Source: Anaerolineae bacterium (GTDB taxonomy: Bacteria; Chloroflexota; Anaerolineae; 4572-78; J111). From it: a stretch of 64,000 nt of DNA. The DNA is taken from contig JAJVIM010000003.1 in NCBI GenBank assembly GCA_022071955.1, positions 310,001 to 374,000 on the forward strand, in the 5' to 3' direction. Shown here piece after piece: positions 8,243 to 19,154 of the stretch. The translations under genes and the position numbers were made by a program. The first letter of the stretch is position 1. Every line of letters begins with the position of its first letter. A model generated the notes under the pieces. That model was given only the letters and a program-made list of their open reading frames with translations, did not search any database and was not told the origin of the DNA.

Positions 8243-8480
8243 GCGCCAGACCCGCGGTGAAAGGATAAAAAATGAAGGCGGAAGGATGTTTTTCAATTTC
8301 AGCCTTCATTCTTCAATCTTCATCCTTTTCCCGCGGGTGACGAGGAGCAGGTTCATCGAAGGTTTCGGCGGGTGCCTGCCGGGGTATCACACCCCGAATT
8401 GTCCCCACAAGCCCACCTCTGGGCCAAAGCCGTCTGACAAATCCGGAGAGTAATCTCCGGGACAAAGCGGGCGGCAGTGA
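8243..8480 (+). ncRNA. glmS ribozyme-riboswitch (GlcN6P-activated self-cleaving RNA)
   Basis: The region matches the glmS ribozyme consensus: the AGCGCC cleavage-site motif (predicted cut between A8242 and G8243), P1 formed by CCCGCGG (8251-8257) with CCGCGGG (8331-8337), GACGAGG directly after P1, TCATCGA, the TCGGCGGGTGCCTGC core closing P2 with GCAGG, a CGGGG/CCCCG P3, and a P4 domain with the conserved ACAAA and GGACAAAG segments around a CCGGAGA/TCTCCGG P4.1. P1 is enlarged by an insert of about 70 bases that folds on itself (aaaggat with atccttt, tgaaggc with gccttca). In the known family GlcN6P acts as cofactor for cleavage, and the cut mRNA is degraded, so this gives feedback control of GlmS. 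It precedes glmS on the same strand by 310 bases, an unusually long gap. Confidence 0.95.
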
Positions 8481-8503
8481 TAACAACAGCCAGAATTCAA
8501 AAT

Positions 8504-8533
8504 ACAGTAGTCAGTAGTCAGATTACGGATTAG
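8504..8533. repeat. Heptamer tandem repeats between ribozyme and glmS
   Basis: Units cagtagt, cagtagt, cagatta, cggatta run in tandem just upstream of the terminator-like hairpin. Confidence 0.6.
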
Positions 8534-8588
8534 GAGTCCGAAAGCTTTGCTTTCGGAACAAAAAGCTGCGCTTTTTGACTCCTTTTTT
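8532..8588 (+). terminator. Branched hairpin with U-run in the glmS leader
   Basis: An outer stem AGGAGTC (8532-8538)/GACTCCT (8577-8583) encloses two inner hairpins (cgaaagc-gctttcg type and aaaaagc-gcttttt) and is followed by TTTTTT. It looks like an intrinsic terminator or attenuator lying between the ribozyme and the coding region. Confidence 0.5.
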
Positions 8589-8589
8589 A

Positions 8590-8640
8590 TCTGGACTCTG
8601 ACATCTGTATTCTGTGTTCTGACATCTGAGTACAGACTCC
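8590..8640. repeat. Heptamer tandem repeats (TCTGACA type)
   Basis: Units tctggac, tctgaca, tctgtat, tctgtgt, tctgaca, tctgagt follow in register. A further short tract (catcctt, cttcatt, catcctt) lies at about 8743-8765, just before the glmS ribosome site. Confidence 0.6.
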
Positions 8641-8790
8641 CTAACCCAATCCTTCAAGTTAATGAACCGTCACAAGGGCGTGATGCGCTGGGTTATTTGT
8701 TTGCCAATCGCAGATAGTAACTGGTGAGTTGTTAACAACTCATCCTTCTTCATTCATCCTTCATATTTGTATTTGCAAAGGAGACCTCCC

Positions 8791-10635
<1,845 letters not shown>

Positions 10636-10643
10636 AGGGCAGG

Positions 10644-11140
10644 TTACCCGGCAAACAGGCCAGACGGCAGGCAGCGGGCCTGCCCCAGCGAGACCAGGGT
10701 TTCCAGCAGTTCTGCGACGCGGGCTTTGGGGGCGCGCTCAAAGGCGGCGGTTACCTGGGCCGGGCTGACCGGCTGTTCAAAGCTGTGCAGCACGGCCCGC
10801 ACCGCCTGGGCCTGTTCGGCCATTGCGGCGGGCCAGGGTTGTTTTTGGCCGGGCGCTGCCGCCGCCGGGCCGGCAACCAGCAGGGCCGGTTGAGCGACTT
10901 GCGGCGCTGCGGCCGGGGCCTGATATTCCGGCCGCAGCCAGCGAACCAGCCCGCCGGTTTCTTCGGCGGCGCGGGCGGCGTTAAGGGCCACCAGCCGCTC
11001 TAAAATCTGGCCGTCGGTGAGGCCGGGCGGCCGCAAAAACGGCGGCGTCCAATTCGTTGTGGAGTTGCTGGAGAATGGAGACCAGCCCCTGCCGGTGGCT
11101 GGTTTTTTCTTCGACGCTGAGACGGTTGTCACGCTTCCCA
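10644..11140 (-). pseudogene. Decayed C-terminus of a type IIG-like DNA methyltransferase/restriction enzyme
   Basis: Only the C-terminal part remains, split by a frameshift near 11040. One frame reads EKTSHRQGLVSILQQLHNELDAAVF (positions about 11120-11045, quoted in part as GLVSILQQLHNELDAAVF); the other continues LTDGQILERLVALNAARAAE then GLVRWLRPEYQ and ends VAELLETLVSLGQARCLPSG. This order matches the tail of large class I SAM-dependent DNA methyltransferases of the type IIG (MmeI-like) group as I recall them. No catalytic NPPY motif or nuclease domain is left. It lies tail-to-tail 8 bases after glmS. Confidence 0.6.
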
Positions 11141-11232
11141 GCGTGACCTACTTCTGGGGGACCATCCCGGCGATACGGTGCTGATGCGCGACGGCACAAC
11201 CCGCCCGGCGTAGGCAATTATTAACCCCACTG

Positions 11233-11273
11233 GCGATGGCCGGTTAAATTAACCGGCCATCGCTTTTTTTTTG
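11233..11273 (+). terminator. Strong intrinsic terminator
   Basis: A near-perfect 15-base stem (gcgatggccggttaa with ttaaccggccatcgc) is followed by nine T residues on the + strand. Just upstream a + strand frame ends GDTVLMRDGTTRPA and a stop at about 11211-11213, possibly the last piece of a lost gene that this terminator served. Confidence 0.75.
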
Positions 11274-11353
11274 CTCTTATCTCGCTGCCGTTTATACCCG
11301 TCGGGCGCTTCGTCGCGGCAGAGCAGGGGGCGAATTACTATTTTAAGATGAAT

Positions 11354-12223
11354 CTACTTCCGTTTACGTTGTTTCTTGCGGCTCTGTTTGGCCTGTTTCC
11401 GTTTGGCCTTAGCTTTTGATTTGGCCTTTTTGGCGGCCTGTTGTTCAGATTTCCGTTGCAATCTGGACTGAACCACTGCATCGAGATTGCGGAGCATTTC
11501 ATCCGGGTCAAAGCCCATTTGGGCCGCCATCAAGGCCCGGTAATCAGGCGGTGGGGTCTGCCGTTGGTCCAGCAGCCCCAAAGCAATCTGGACCTCTTCC
11601 CAATCGCCATGAACCATCAGATCAACTTTATTGGCGGCAAACGCCCGCTCGATGACCGGCGCGGCCTCAACGCCGTCCAGGTCAATTAAATCGCCGATCA
11701 GGAAGGCATTCGACATCTGGTCTTGCTTTGCAAACTGTTCCAGTTGCCGGCTGAGTTCGGCTACACATTCGTCTCGCAGTTCCGGGTGATGCTGCGCAAT
11801 TTCAACGAAACCGTGGGCAGCCGCGGCTCGCGCCCATTGCCCGTGACGGGAATCGGCCAGAAAAGCCCGCAGCGGCTCAACAACGGCGCGGCCAATCATC
11901 CCCAAAACGACCGGCAGTTCATCGCTGGCCCAGTCGTCATCATACTCATCAATGCGGACCAGCAGCTCAACCAGGGCAGGGATGGCGCTTTCGGCCCGGA
12001 GTTGGGCCAGCGTGCGCCAGGCGTGAAGGGCGCTCCAAACCTCGTCGCTTGCGCCATCGGCCCACCATAGTTCTTCGTCCAGAATCATTCGGCACAACTC
12101 TGGCACGTGTTCTTCGGTAAAACCGAAGGCCAGATAGTCGCGCCACTCTGATTCGTTGCGCACATCACCCAGCGTCATCAGGCCGGCAACGGGTTCCTGG
12201 TAGGGTTGTTGGGTATCGGTCAA
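11354..12223 (-). CDS. HEAT-repeat-like (DUF1186-type) protein with Lys-rich tail
   Basis: A 289-residue cytoplasmic protein. Alpha-helical repeats of HEAT type fill about residues 30-220 (for example SAIPALVELLVRIDEY, LPVVLGMIGRAVVEPLRAFL, ARAAAAHGFVEIAQHHPELR). The last 35 residues are almost only Lys, Arg, Gln and Ala, a likely nucleic-acid or ribosome contact. The start is a TTG at 12223 with AAGGAG about seven bases upstream; the next in-frame ATG would remove 15 residues. It resembles DUF1186-type proteins, whose function is not established. The neighbours on both sides are remnants, so context gives no hint. Confidence 0.7.
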   Translation of the reverse strand: MTDTQQPYQEPVAGLMTLGDVRNESEWRDYLAFGFTEEHVPELCRMILDEELWWADGASDEVWSALHAWRTLAQLRAESAIPALVELLVRIDEYDDDWASDELPVVLGMIGRAVVEPLRAFLADSRHGQWARAAAAHGFVEIAQHHPELRDECVAELSRQLEQFAKQDQMSNAFLIGDLIDLDGVEAAPVIERAFAANKVDLMVHGDWEEVQIALGLLDQRQTPPPDYRALMAAQMGFDPDEMLRNLDAVVQSRLQRKSEQQAAKKAKSKAKAKRKQAKQSRKKQRKRK

Positions 12224-12636
12224 AAATGGCTCCTTACTTTTCTCAAAGGTGAAATGGTTGACCCGGCAAAAGCACTGGCAGGCTGATTGCTACCCGGCCC
12301 GGCTTCGAGCACAATTCTGCGGGTTATCTCTTCAACTGTTGTGGCCCGTTCCCGGCCGGCAGCCACAACCTCCGGCGGCAGTTCGGCCTCCAGCTCGGCC
12401 AGCAGATGGTCGCCCAGCTCACCGACGATTCCACAATAAGAGGCAACCGGGGAGTTCCCAAAGCTTCTAAACCCAATCTCCTGTTGTTTGTACCGCTTTT
12501 TGTATCGATTTGGGTATCTTCCAGCGATACCAAAACCGGCTCAACATCTTTGCCCAACCCTGATCGGTTTGAACGTTGGCCGGGGCGGCTGTTTGGCCAG
12601 CGGGCGGCACGGCTCTGTTATTTATCGCCGCCGGCC
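12224..12636 (-). other. Intergenic stretch with a possible gene remnant
   Basis: No intact gene is seen in these 413 bases. On the minus strand, 12433-12300 reads GELGDHLLAELEAELPPEVV and then RATTVEEITRRIVLE, which resembles the last residues of TPR/ATPase-type regulators (the usual ending runs like AWARGRALSLEEAV). No start or upstream homologous part is visible, so it is at most a relic. Confidence 0.3.
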
Positions 12637-15486
12637 TCAGTCGTTGTCTAATACTTCTCTTATCTTGTGCGCCAATTCCAGCGGGCTAAACGGTTTCTGC
12701 AGCAGAAACACCTGGGCGTCGAGCACACGCTGGCGGGCAATGGTTTCATCGATGTAACCGGACATAAAGACCACTTTCAGCCCGGGCCGGGTTTGAGTCA
12801 ATTGTTTGGCCAGGTCCTGGCCGCTCAGCCCCGGCATGACCATATCGGTTAGCAGCAGGTGAATGGGGTGAGGGTAGCGGTTTACCAGTTCGATGGCAGC
12901 CGGCCCATCGACTGCAACCAAAACGGTGTAACCTAACTCTTCAAGCACCCGCCGGACAAGGTCACGAACTTCGTTGGCGTCTTCCGCCAACAGAATCGTT
13001 TCAATGCCGGTGGGTCTCGTGGTTACGAAGGTTGGGGATGCCAGCGGCAGTTCGTCGGGCTGAACCTGCGGCAGATAAATTTTAAAGCTGCTCCCCTGGC
13101 CCAGCTCGCTGGAAACCCAAATGCAGCCCTCGCACTGCTTAACAATACCGTAAACGGTGGCCAATCCCAGGCCGGTGCCTTTACCCGGTTCTTTGGTAGT
13201 AAAGAATGGCTCAAATAAATGAGCCTTCACCTCTTCGCTCATCCCCACGCCGGTATCGCTGATGGTTAATTGCACGTACGGCCCCGGCCGGGCTTCCAGG
13301 TGCGCCGCCGCAAACGCCTTGTCTAGCACAACGTTGGCCGTTTCTATGACCAGTTTGCCCCCCAACGGCATCGCGTCACGGGCGTTAACCGCCAAATTGA
13401 CAATGATCTGTTCCATTTGCGATGGATCGGCTTTGGCAAACCACAAATCCGGCGCCAGGTTGGTGGACATCTGAATATGCTCACCAATAATCCGCCCCAG
13501 CATTTTATCCATGCCGGTCACAATGGCATTAAGTTCTATAATTTTAGGAGCGACGATCTGTTTGCGACTGAAGGTGAGCAACTGGCGCACCAGATTGGCA
13601 GCGCGCTGGCCGGCATCAAAAACTTTATCTGCCATCGGGCGGAGCGGGTTACCGGAGGGAAGATTCATTTGCATCAATTCGGCAAAACCGTTAATTGCCG
13701 TGAGCAGGTTGTTAAAGTCGTGGGCAATGCCGGCGGTCAACTGGCCAATAGCTTCCATTTTTTGAGCTTGCAGCAGTTGGGCTTCCAATTGCTTGCGCTC
13801 GGTGATGTCACGGCTGATGCCCACAAAGCCGGTGATATTGCCAGAGCTGTCTCGCACGGGAACTTTGGTGGAGAGGACGAACAATTCCCGCCCGTGAGAG
13901 TCGACAGTGGTTTCTTCCTGATTGATCAACGGCTGGCCCGATTTGATAAGTTCCTGTTCGTCCTCGTAATATTTGGCCGCAAATTCCGAGGGGAAAGTGT
14001 CAAAATCTGTTTTACCCTGAATATCCTCTACTTTTTCAAACCCCATTAACCGGGCATGAGCCTGGTTATTGAGCAAAAATCGGCTGCCGGTATCTTTAAT
14101 GTAGATATAATCGGGAATTTGGTCGATTAACGTGCGCAGCAGATTGCGCTCCTGAGCAAGCGACTCTTCTGCCTCTTGGCGCTGGGTAAGGATTTCAATT
14201 CGGTGAAAAGTGACGGACACGTGGTTGGCCATCGCTGTAAGGTAGTCGAGCTGATGCTTGTCAGGCAACCTGACTCCTTCATCGCCAAAGCTGCCGGTTC
14301 CGAGTGCACCAATTTTGCGCTCACCCAACACCATTGGCACATTGATGATGGTTCGGTTTTGCAGTTGGGCCACAACTTCTTTGTTGGTGCGCGGGTCGGT
14401 ACGCGCATCTTCTACCACCACCGGTTTGTCGGCAGCGACAATTTCTTCCAGCATCGTGTCGCCCTTTACCCGGAGGATGGGATATTTTTGCTGAATCACG
14501 CCGGTTAACTTACCTTGAATTGAAATAAGCGACATGGTTTCTCTATCTTTTGAAAACAGGAAGACCCAGATATTTTGGTAGCCTATAATTGCTTTAACCT
14601 CAATGAGCGCTGCCTCCAGAACCGTTGGAAAGGTATGCGCCTGCTCCAACTGCCGGGCCAAACGCAGCAAAGACGCCTGATGTTCTTCATTAGTACGGAG
14701 CGTCTCTTCAACTTGTTTGCGCTCGGTGATGTCGCGAAGGTTGGCAACAATGGCCCCAACCGCCGGCTCGTGCAGTAGATTGCGGCTGGTAGCTTCCAGC
14801 CAGCGCCAGGAACCATCTTTGTGCCGCGCCCGAAATTGAACCATATGTCCAGCGCCCGCCTTCAACACGAGCCGCTTAAACGATTCGCTGCTCGCCAGCA
14901 TATCGTCGGGGTGAACCAGTTCAAACGCATTGAGGCCAATATGTTCTTCCGGGGCGTACCCCAGCGCCCGGACAAGAGCCGGGCTAACATAGGTGATGCG
15001 GCCAGTGGCATCGAGCGTGGCAATCACATCCGAGGTATTTTCAATCAGCGCCCGGAAATACCGTTCGCGATCTTGCAGGGCGGTTTCCGCCCGCCGCCGC
15101 TCCCAGCGAATCTGGGCTTCACGCAATTCACGTTCAATAACCGGAGCCAATCGAGCCAAATGGCCTTTAACCAGATAATCGTGCGCGCCGGTTTTCATGG
15201 CGGCTACCGCCCGTTCCTCGCCAATAGTGCCGGAAATAATGATGAAGGGCAAATCAAAGCCGCTTTCTTTTAATACTAATAACGCCTCCGGCGCGCTAAA
15301 TTGCGGCATGCTGTAATCGGCAATAATCAGATCCCAGGGCTGTCGAGCCAGGGCTGCGCGCATGGTCGCGGCGGTTTCGACGCGTTCGTAAGTTAAGTCG
15401 TAGCCGCTGCGCCGCAGCTCACGCAACAGCAATTCAGTATCGTCTTCTGAATCCTCAACAATTAAAACCCGAAGAGGCTTGCTCAT
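12637..15486 (-). CDS. Hybrid sensor histidine kinase (REC-PAS-GAF-PAS-HisKA-HATPase-REC)
   Basis: A 949-residue soluble hybrid kinase. An N-terminal receiver (residues 5-120; phospho-Asp in LIIADYSMPQ) is followed by PAS (about 145-265), GAF (about 275-430), PAS (about 445-565), a HisKA dimerisation helix with GIAHDFNNLL (phospho-His), an ATP-binding domain (VNARDAMP, DTGVGMS, FFTTKEPGKGTGLGLATVYG) and a C-terminal receiver (LLLTDMVMPGLSG). No membrane segment is present, so it senses internal ligands or receives phosphate from another kinase through its first receiver. The ATG has GGAGAG upstream. It is the last gene of a four-gene cassette on this strand; the paralogue at 42478 has REC-GAF-PAS-HK-REC and occupies the same place in the second cassette. 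Confidence 0.9.
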   Translation of the reverse strand: MSKPLRVLIVEDSEDDTELLLRELRRSGYDLTYERVETAATMRAALARQPWDLIIADYSMPQFSAPEALLVLKESGFDLPFIIISGTIGEERAVAAMKTGAHDYLVKGHLARLAPVIERELREAQIRWERRRAETALQDRERYFRALIENTSDVIATLDATGRITYVSPALVRALGYAPEEHIGLNAFELVHPDDMLASSESFKRLVLKAGAGHMVQFRARHKDGSWRWLEATSRNLLHEPAVGAIVANLRDITERKQVEETLRTNEEHQASLLRLARQLEQAHTFPTVLEAALIEVKAIIGYQNIWVFLFSKDRETMSLISIQGKLTGVIQQKYPILRVKGDTMLEEIVAADKPVVVEDARTDPRTNKEVVAQLQNRTIINVPMVLGERKIGALGTGSFGDEGVRLPDKHQLDYLTAMANHVSVTFHRIEILTQRQEAEESLAQERNLLRTLIDQIPDYIYIKDTGSRFLLNNQAHARLMGFEKVEDIQGKTDFDTFPSEFAAKYYEDEQELIKSGQPLINQEETTVDSHGRELFVLSTKVPVRDSSGNITGFVGISRDITERKQLEAQLLQAQKMEAIGQLTAGIAHDFNNLLTAINGFAELMQMNLPSGNPLRPMADKVFDAGQRAANLVRQLLTFSRKQIVAPKIIELNAIVTGMDKMLGRIIGEHIQMSTNLAPDLWFAKADPSQMEQIIVNLAVNARDAMPLGGKLVIETANVVLDKAFAAAHLEARPGPYVQLTISDTGVGMSEEVKAHLFEPFFTTKEPGKGTGLGLATVYGIVKQCEGCIWVSSELGQGSSFKIYLPQVQPDELPLASPTFVTTRPTGIETILLAEDANEVRDLVRRVLEELGYTVLVAVDGPAAIELVNRYPHPIHLLLTDMVMPGLSGQDLAKQLTQTRPGLKVVFMSGYIDETIARQRVLDAQVFLLQKPFSPLELAHKIREVLDND

Positions 15487-15641
15487 TCAATTTCTCTCCA
15501 TAACTTACGAAAAGCGCCCGGAATATTGCTTGTTACTTAACTCCTCTGAAAATTTAGACTCCATATTTTCATTTCGCAATACCGACCGGTTCGGCCGGTC
15601 ACCTCAATTTTATTTAAAGGCGATGGCTTACGGAAAATTTG

Positions 15642-16079
15642 TTACACCGGCGGAGATTCGTTTAGCACCAGCCAATACAGCCCCAACTGCCGAACCGCTT
15701 CAACGAACCGGTCAAAATTTACCGGCTTGCGAATATAACTGTTGGCGTGGAGTGTGTAACTTTGCACCAGGTCCTGCTCTTCTTTTGATGAAGTTAAAAT
15801 AACCACGGGCAAAAGTTTGGTCCGCTCGTTGGCCCGAATTTGCCGCAACACTTCCAGCCCATCTATTTTGGGCAGCTTCAGGTCTAACAGGATGAGTTGC
15901 GGCAGCACAGTTGGCCCCTGGTTGGCGTATGGCCCCGTGTTAAACAGATAATCCAGAGCCTCAGCGCCATCATTCGCCACTACAATTTCATTGGCCAGTT
16001 TGTTCTTTTTAAACGCCCGCAGCGTCAATTCAACATCGTCCGGGTTATCTTCTACCAGCATAATTAGTTTGTTACTCAT
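15642..16079 (-). CDS. Single-domain response regulator, Rcp1/CheY type
   Basis: A 145-residue receiver without output domain. The acidic pocket is in LVEDNPDD, the phospho-acceptor in [13 protein letters not shown], the conserved Thr/Ser in VVILTSS and the Lys in SYIRKP. The NP-DD signature and the long beta4-alpha4 loop are typical of Rcp1-like partners of phytochrome-type and Cache kinases. It lies between the kinase (16266) and the hybrid kinase (12637), and is likely to carry phosphate between them. AAGGAAA precedes the ATG. Confidence 0.9.
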   Translation of the reverse strand: MSNKLIMLVEDNPDDVELTLRAFKKNKLANEIVVANDGAEALDYLFNTGPYANQGPTVLPQLILLDLKLPKIDGLEVLRQIRANERTKLLPVVILTSSKEEQDLVQSYTLHANSYIRKPVNFDRFVEAVRQLGLYWLVLNESPPV

Positions 16080-16265
16080 AAGTTTCCTTTGAAAACAGGG
16101 GGCAGGAGCTAGGAATTACGTGTAATTTAACTTTGCAAGCGAGCAATAGCAGCAATTTTAGATTAAATGTCAACACACCCTAAGTTAGCAAATTTTGCTT
16201 GGCTATAGAGCAAACTCACCCCCCAGAAGATAGGCCGGCGCGCAGCCCGATGCCGGAGCTGCTGT

Positions 16266-19154
16266 TTACTCCCGGCTTTCAAAAAAATCCAGCGTAAAAT
16301 AAAACGTTGCGCCCTGGTTTACCGCGCCTTCAGCCCAAACCCGCCCGCCGTGGCGATGAATAATGCGCTGCACGGTGGCCAGCCCAATTCCGGTGCCGGA
16401 AAATTCGGCCGGGGTGTGCAGGCGTTGGAACGCGCCAAACAGCTTGTCGATGTAAGCCATATCAAAGCCGGCGCCATCGTCGCGCACAAAATAAACCGCA
16501 TGGTCTTTGGGTTGAGGTAAAACGCCAAATTCAATGCGGGCTGCGGCCTGTTTGGCGGTAAACTTAAAGGCATTGCCCAGCAGGTTTTCCAGCGCCACCC
16601 GCATTAAATGAGCATCCGCCGTAACAACTACATCCGGTGCAATCACAAACTCAACCTGACGGTCCGGCTCGGCTGCACACAGCTCGGCGGCAATTGACCG
16701 GGCCAGCGCGCTCAGGTTGACTCGCTCGGGGCGCATCTCACTGCGGGTCAGGCGCGAGAGCATCAGCAGGTCATCAATCAACTGGGCCATGCGCTGGCTG
16801 GCAGCGCGCACCCGTTGCAGGTAACGGTGCGCCTCTGAATCCATACTGTCGGCGTAATCTTCCTGCAAGGCCTGGCTGAAGCCATCAATACTGCGTAACG
16901 GCGCCCGCAGATCGTGCGATACCGAATAGGCAAAAGCTTCAAGTTCTTTGTTAGTGGCTTCAAGCTGGGCGGTTCTTTCTTTTACCCTATCTTCAAGCTC
17001 AACGTTCAGACGCTGCGCCTGCCGGTACAACCTGGCGTTGTCTACCGCCAGGGCAGCCCGGCCGGCTAATTCTTGAGCTGTGGCCAGATCAGCTTCACTG
17101 TAACACCGCCTGGACTCGGCCGCTACAAACGTGATAACGCCCAGCGCCCGGCCACGGATAACCATCGGCGCGGTGATGGCTGAATTTAAGCCCAACTCGT
17201 GGATGATGTCAAGCTGCTCCTGCTCCAGACCGGCCGCTTTTAGTACGGCGGCGGAAATTTCGGGGTACAATTCGGCCTTACCGGAACGCAACACCTGATA
17301 AATACCGCGTAGCGCATCCGGGTTGGGCGGGTTACGGCGCTGGAGTTCGTAAGCCAGCTCTACTTTGGCCGGGTCGGTGTGAACCACCGCCACCCGCTGC
17401 AGCGAGCCATCCGGCTCAACCACGTCAACCGCGCACCAATCGGCAATGCGCGGCACCGCCAGTTGGGCCACCGCCGCCAGAGTAGTATGGTAATCCAGCG
17501 AAGAAGCCAGCGTGTTGCCGGCCTCAACCAAAAAGGCCATTCTCTGCTGCGCGGCCTCGGCTTCAATACGCGCTCGCTGTTCCCGCTGGAAAGACCGGGC
17601 AACCTCTTCTTCGGCCTGTTTGCGCCCGGTAATATCGATGATCGAAGCCAGCACAAACTGGCCGGCGGGGGTGGTGATGGGCGCGAGGCCAATTTCAACC
17701 GGCACCTGGCGGCCGTCTTTACGCAGGCCGTACAAATCGCGACCGGCCCCCATGGGCCGGGCGGTGGGCGCTGCTAAAAACGCATCGCGATAGCGATTGT
17801 GCCGGGCGTGAAATTGAGTGGGAATCAGTAGCTCCACGGGCTGGCCCAGCAGTTCATTGCGGCTGTAACCAAACAGGTTCTCAGTTTGAGCATTAACCAG
17901 GTTAATCTGGCCGGTTGTGCTCACCAGAATTATGGCGTTGGGCGAGGCTTCAACCACCAGGCGGAACTGCCCTTCACTTTGCCGCAACGACGCCGTCCTT
18001 TCCTCAACCATTTGTTCCAGCGCCTCGGTGTAACGGCGAAGCTGGGTTTCCTTTTCGGCCAGGGCGGCGGCCATCACATTAAACTCGCGGGCCAGTTGGC
18101 CCAACTCATCACCGGATGTTTCCGGCAGGCGAGCGTTTAATTGGCCCTGCCCTAATCGAATCGCTCCGGCCCGCAGCGCCAGCACCGGCCGGGTAATGGT
18201 GCGAGCCAACCCCAATGCCAAAATCGATGCCGCCACCAGCGCCAGGCTGCCAATGAGCAAAATTGTCTGGCCAAAGGCGTGGGTTGGGGCCAGCGCCTCG
18301 GCCCGGTCAATTTTAACAATCAGGCATAGCTCGCGCTCCGGCAGCCAGCGGTACACGGTGAAGGCCGCTACGTCGCGATAATCGCCGGACGAGATGACGC
18401 CACTGCCGGGAGCGAGGCATTGTTTAACCGCTTCGGTGTGGATGCCGCGCCGCAGTACAGCCGGGTCGCTGATAAATCGGGGTTGGGTGACGATGAGATT
18501 TGAGGTATTCACCAAAAAAGCATCATCGGTTTCGTGCAGGTCCGTACGCCGGTTGATAATGGTGTCCAGTTCTTCCAGGTTCAACCGGCCGGCCAAAACT
18601 CCCAGCAATCGCCCATCTGCCGCGCGGATGGGCGCAGCCACAGTCATTGCCGGCCCCTGCACCACCAACGAGTAATAGATATTTTGAATGTAGGGGCCGC
18701 TCTCGCCATTGATGAAATAGGGGCGATTCTCTTTGAATTTGCCCTCTTCATTGGGATCGGTAGCGGCGATTACCCGGCCGGTGCCTGCCTCAATCACCAG
18801 CAAGGTAAGGTACTCTTTTCCCGGCCCGGCCCATGTTTGAAGTTCGCGCGTCAGGTCATCGTGCGCACGTTGGGCCTCGGTGGAACCGGGCGCGGCGGCA
18901 GCCAGAGCCGCCACATCTGCCACCAAATGGGGTGAATGGACCATCGAGATAACGCCTGCTTGCCGGTCTTGAACCCAGGCATTTAACGCCGCTTCTTTCT
19001 CAATCGCCGTTGAAAGCAGATCGGAGATGGTGGCGGCCTCCAGCGCGGCCCGGCCGCTGGCGTAAGCCAGCGCGCCCACGGCCAGCAGCAAGAGCGCAGC
19101 AAACAGCACAAAGAGCAGGGTTAACTTGGCGGTTATGCTCAGCCGAAGGGTCAC
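16266..19154 (-). CDS. Membrane histidine kinase with extracellular Cache domain (TM-dCache-TM-HAMP-PAS-GAF-HisKA-HATPase)
   Basis: A 962-residue sensor kinase. TM1 (about residues 10-34) and TM2 (about 288-312, [20 protein letters not shown]) enclose a roughly 250-residue double-Cache sensor. HAMP, PAS (with [11 protein letters not shown]), GAF and a phytochrome-type kinase core follow ([16 protein letters not shown] with the phospho-His, [27 protein letters not shown]). The start is the GTG at 19154: it overlaps the stop of the binding-protein gene as GTGA, exactly as the paralogous pair at 38757 overlaps as ATGA. A longer frame to 19259 would run deep into the upstream gene. It is expected to sense either small ligands directly through the Cache domain or the state of the THI5-like lipoprotein. 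Confidence 0.9.
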   Translation of the reverse strand: MTLRLSITAKLTLLFVLFAALLLLAVGALAYASGRAALEAATISDLLSTAIEKEAALNAWVQDRQAGVISMVHSPHLVADVAALAAAAPGSTEAQRAHDDLTRELQTWAGPGKEYLTLLVIEAGTGRVIAATDPNEEGKFKENRPYFINGESGPYIQNIYYSLVVQGPAMTVAAPIRAADGRLLGVLAGRLNLEELDTIINRRTDLHETDDAFLVNTSNLIVTQPRFISDPAVLRRGIHTEAVKQCLAPGSGVISSGDYRDVAAFTVYRWLPERELCLIVKIDRAEALAPTHAFGQTILLIGSLALVAASILALGLARTITRPVLALRAGAIRLGQGQLNARLPETSGDELGQLAREFNVMAAALAEKETQLRRYTEALEQMVEERTASLRQSEGQFRLVVEASPNAIILVSTTGQINLVNAQTENLFGYSRNELLGQPVELLIPTQFHARHNRYRDAFLAAPTARPMGAGRDLYGLRKDGRQVPVEIGLAPITTPAGQFVLASIIDITGRKQAEEEVARSFQREQRARIEAEAAQQRMAFLVEAGNTLASSLDYHTTLAAVAQLAVPRIADWCAVDVVEPDGSLQRVAVVHTDPAKVELAYELQRRNPPNPDALRGIYQVLRSGKAELYPEISAAVLKAAGLEQEQLDIIHELGLNSAITAPMVIRGRALGVITFVAAESRRCYSEADLATAQELAGRAALAVDNARLYRQAQRLNVELEDRVKERTAQLEATNKELEAFAYSVSHDLRAPLRSIDGFSQALQEDYADSMDSEAHRYLQRVRAASQRMAQLIDDLLMLSRLTRSEMRPERVNLSALARSIAAELCAAEPDRQVEFVIAPDVVVTADAHLMRVALENLLGNAFKFTAKQAAARIEFGVLPQPKDHAVYFVRDDGAGFDMAYIDKLFGAFQRLHTPAEFSGTGIGLATVQRIIHRHGGRVWAEGAVNQGATFYFTLDFFESRE

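Noticed and set aside
7908..8309. N-terminal extension of the propeller protein by 134 residues
   Set aside because: The extra part is translated heptamer repeat DNA, and the GTG at 7907 has AGGAGG at ideal spacing.
12249..12651. Small frames on both strands between the HEAT-type gene and the hybrid kinase
   Set aside because: No start site or family match; at most a short relic on the minus strand, listed as such.
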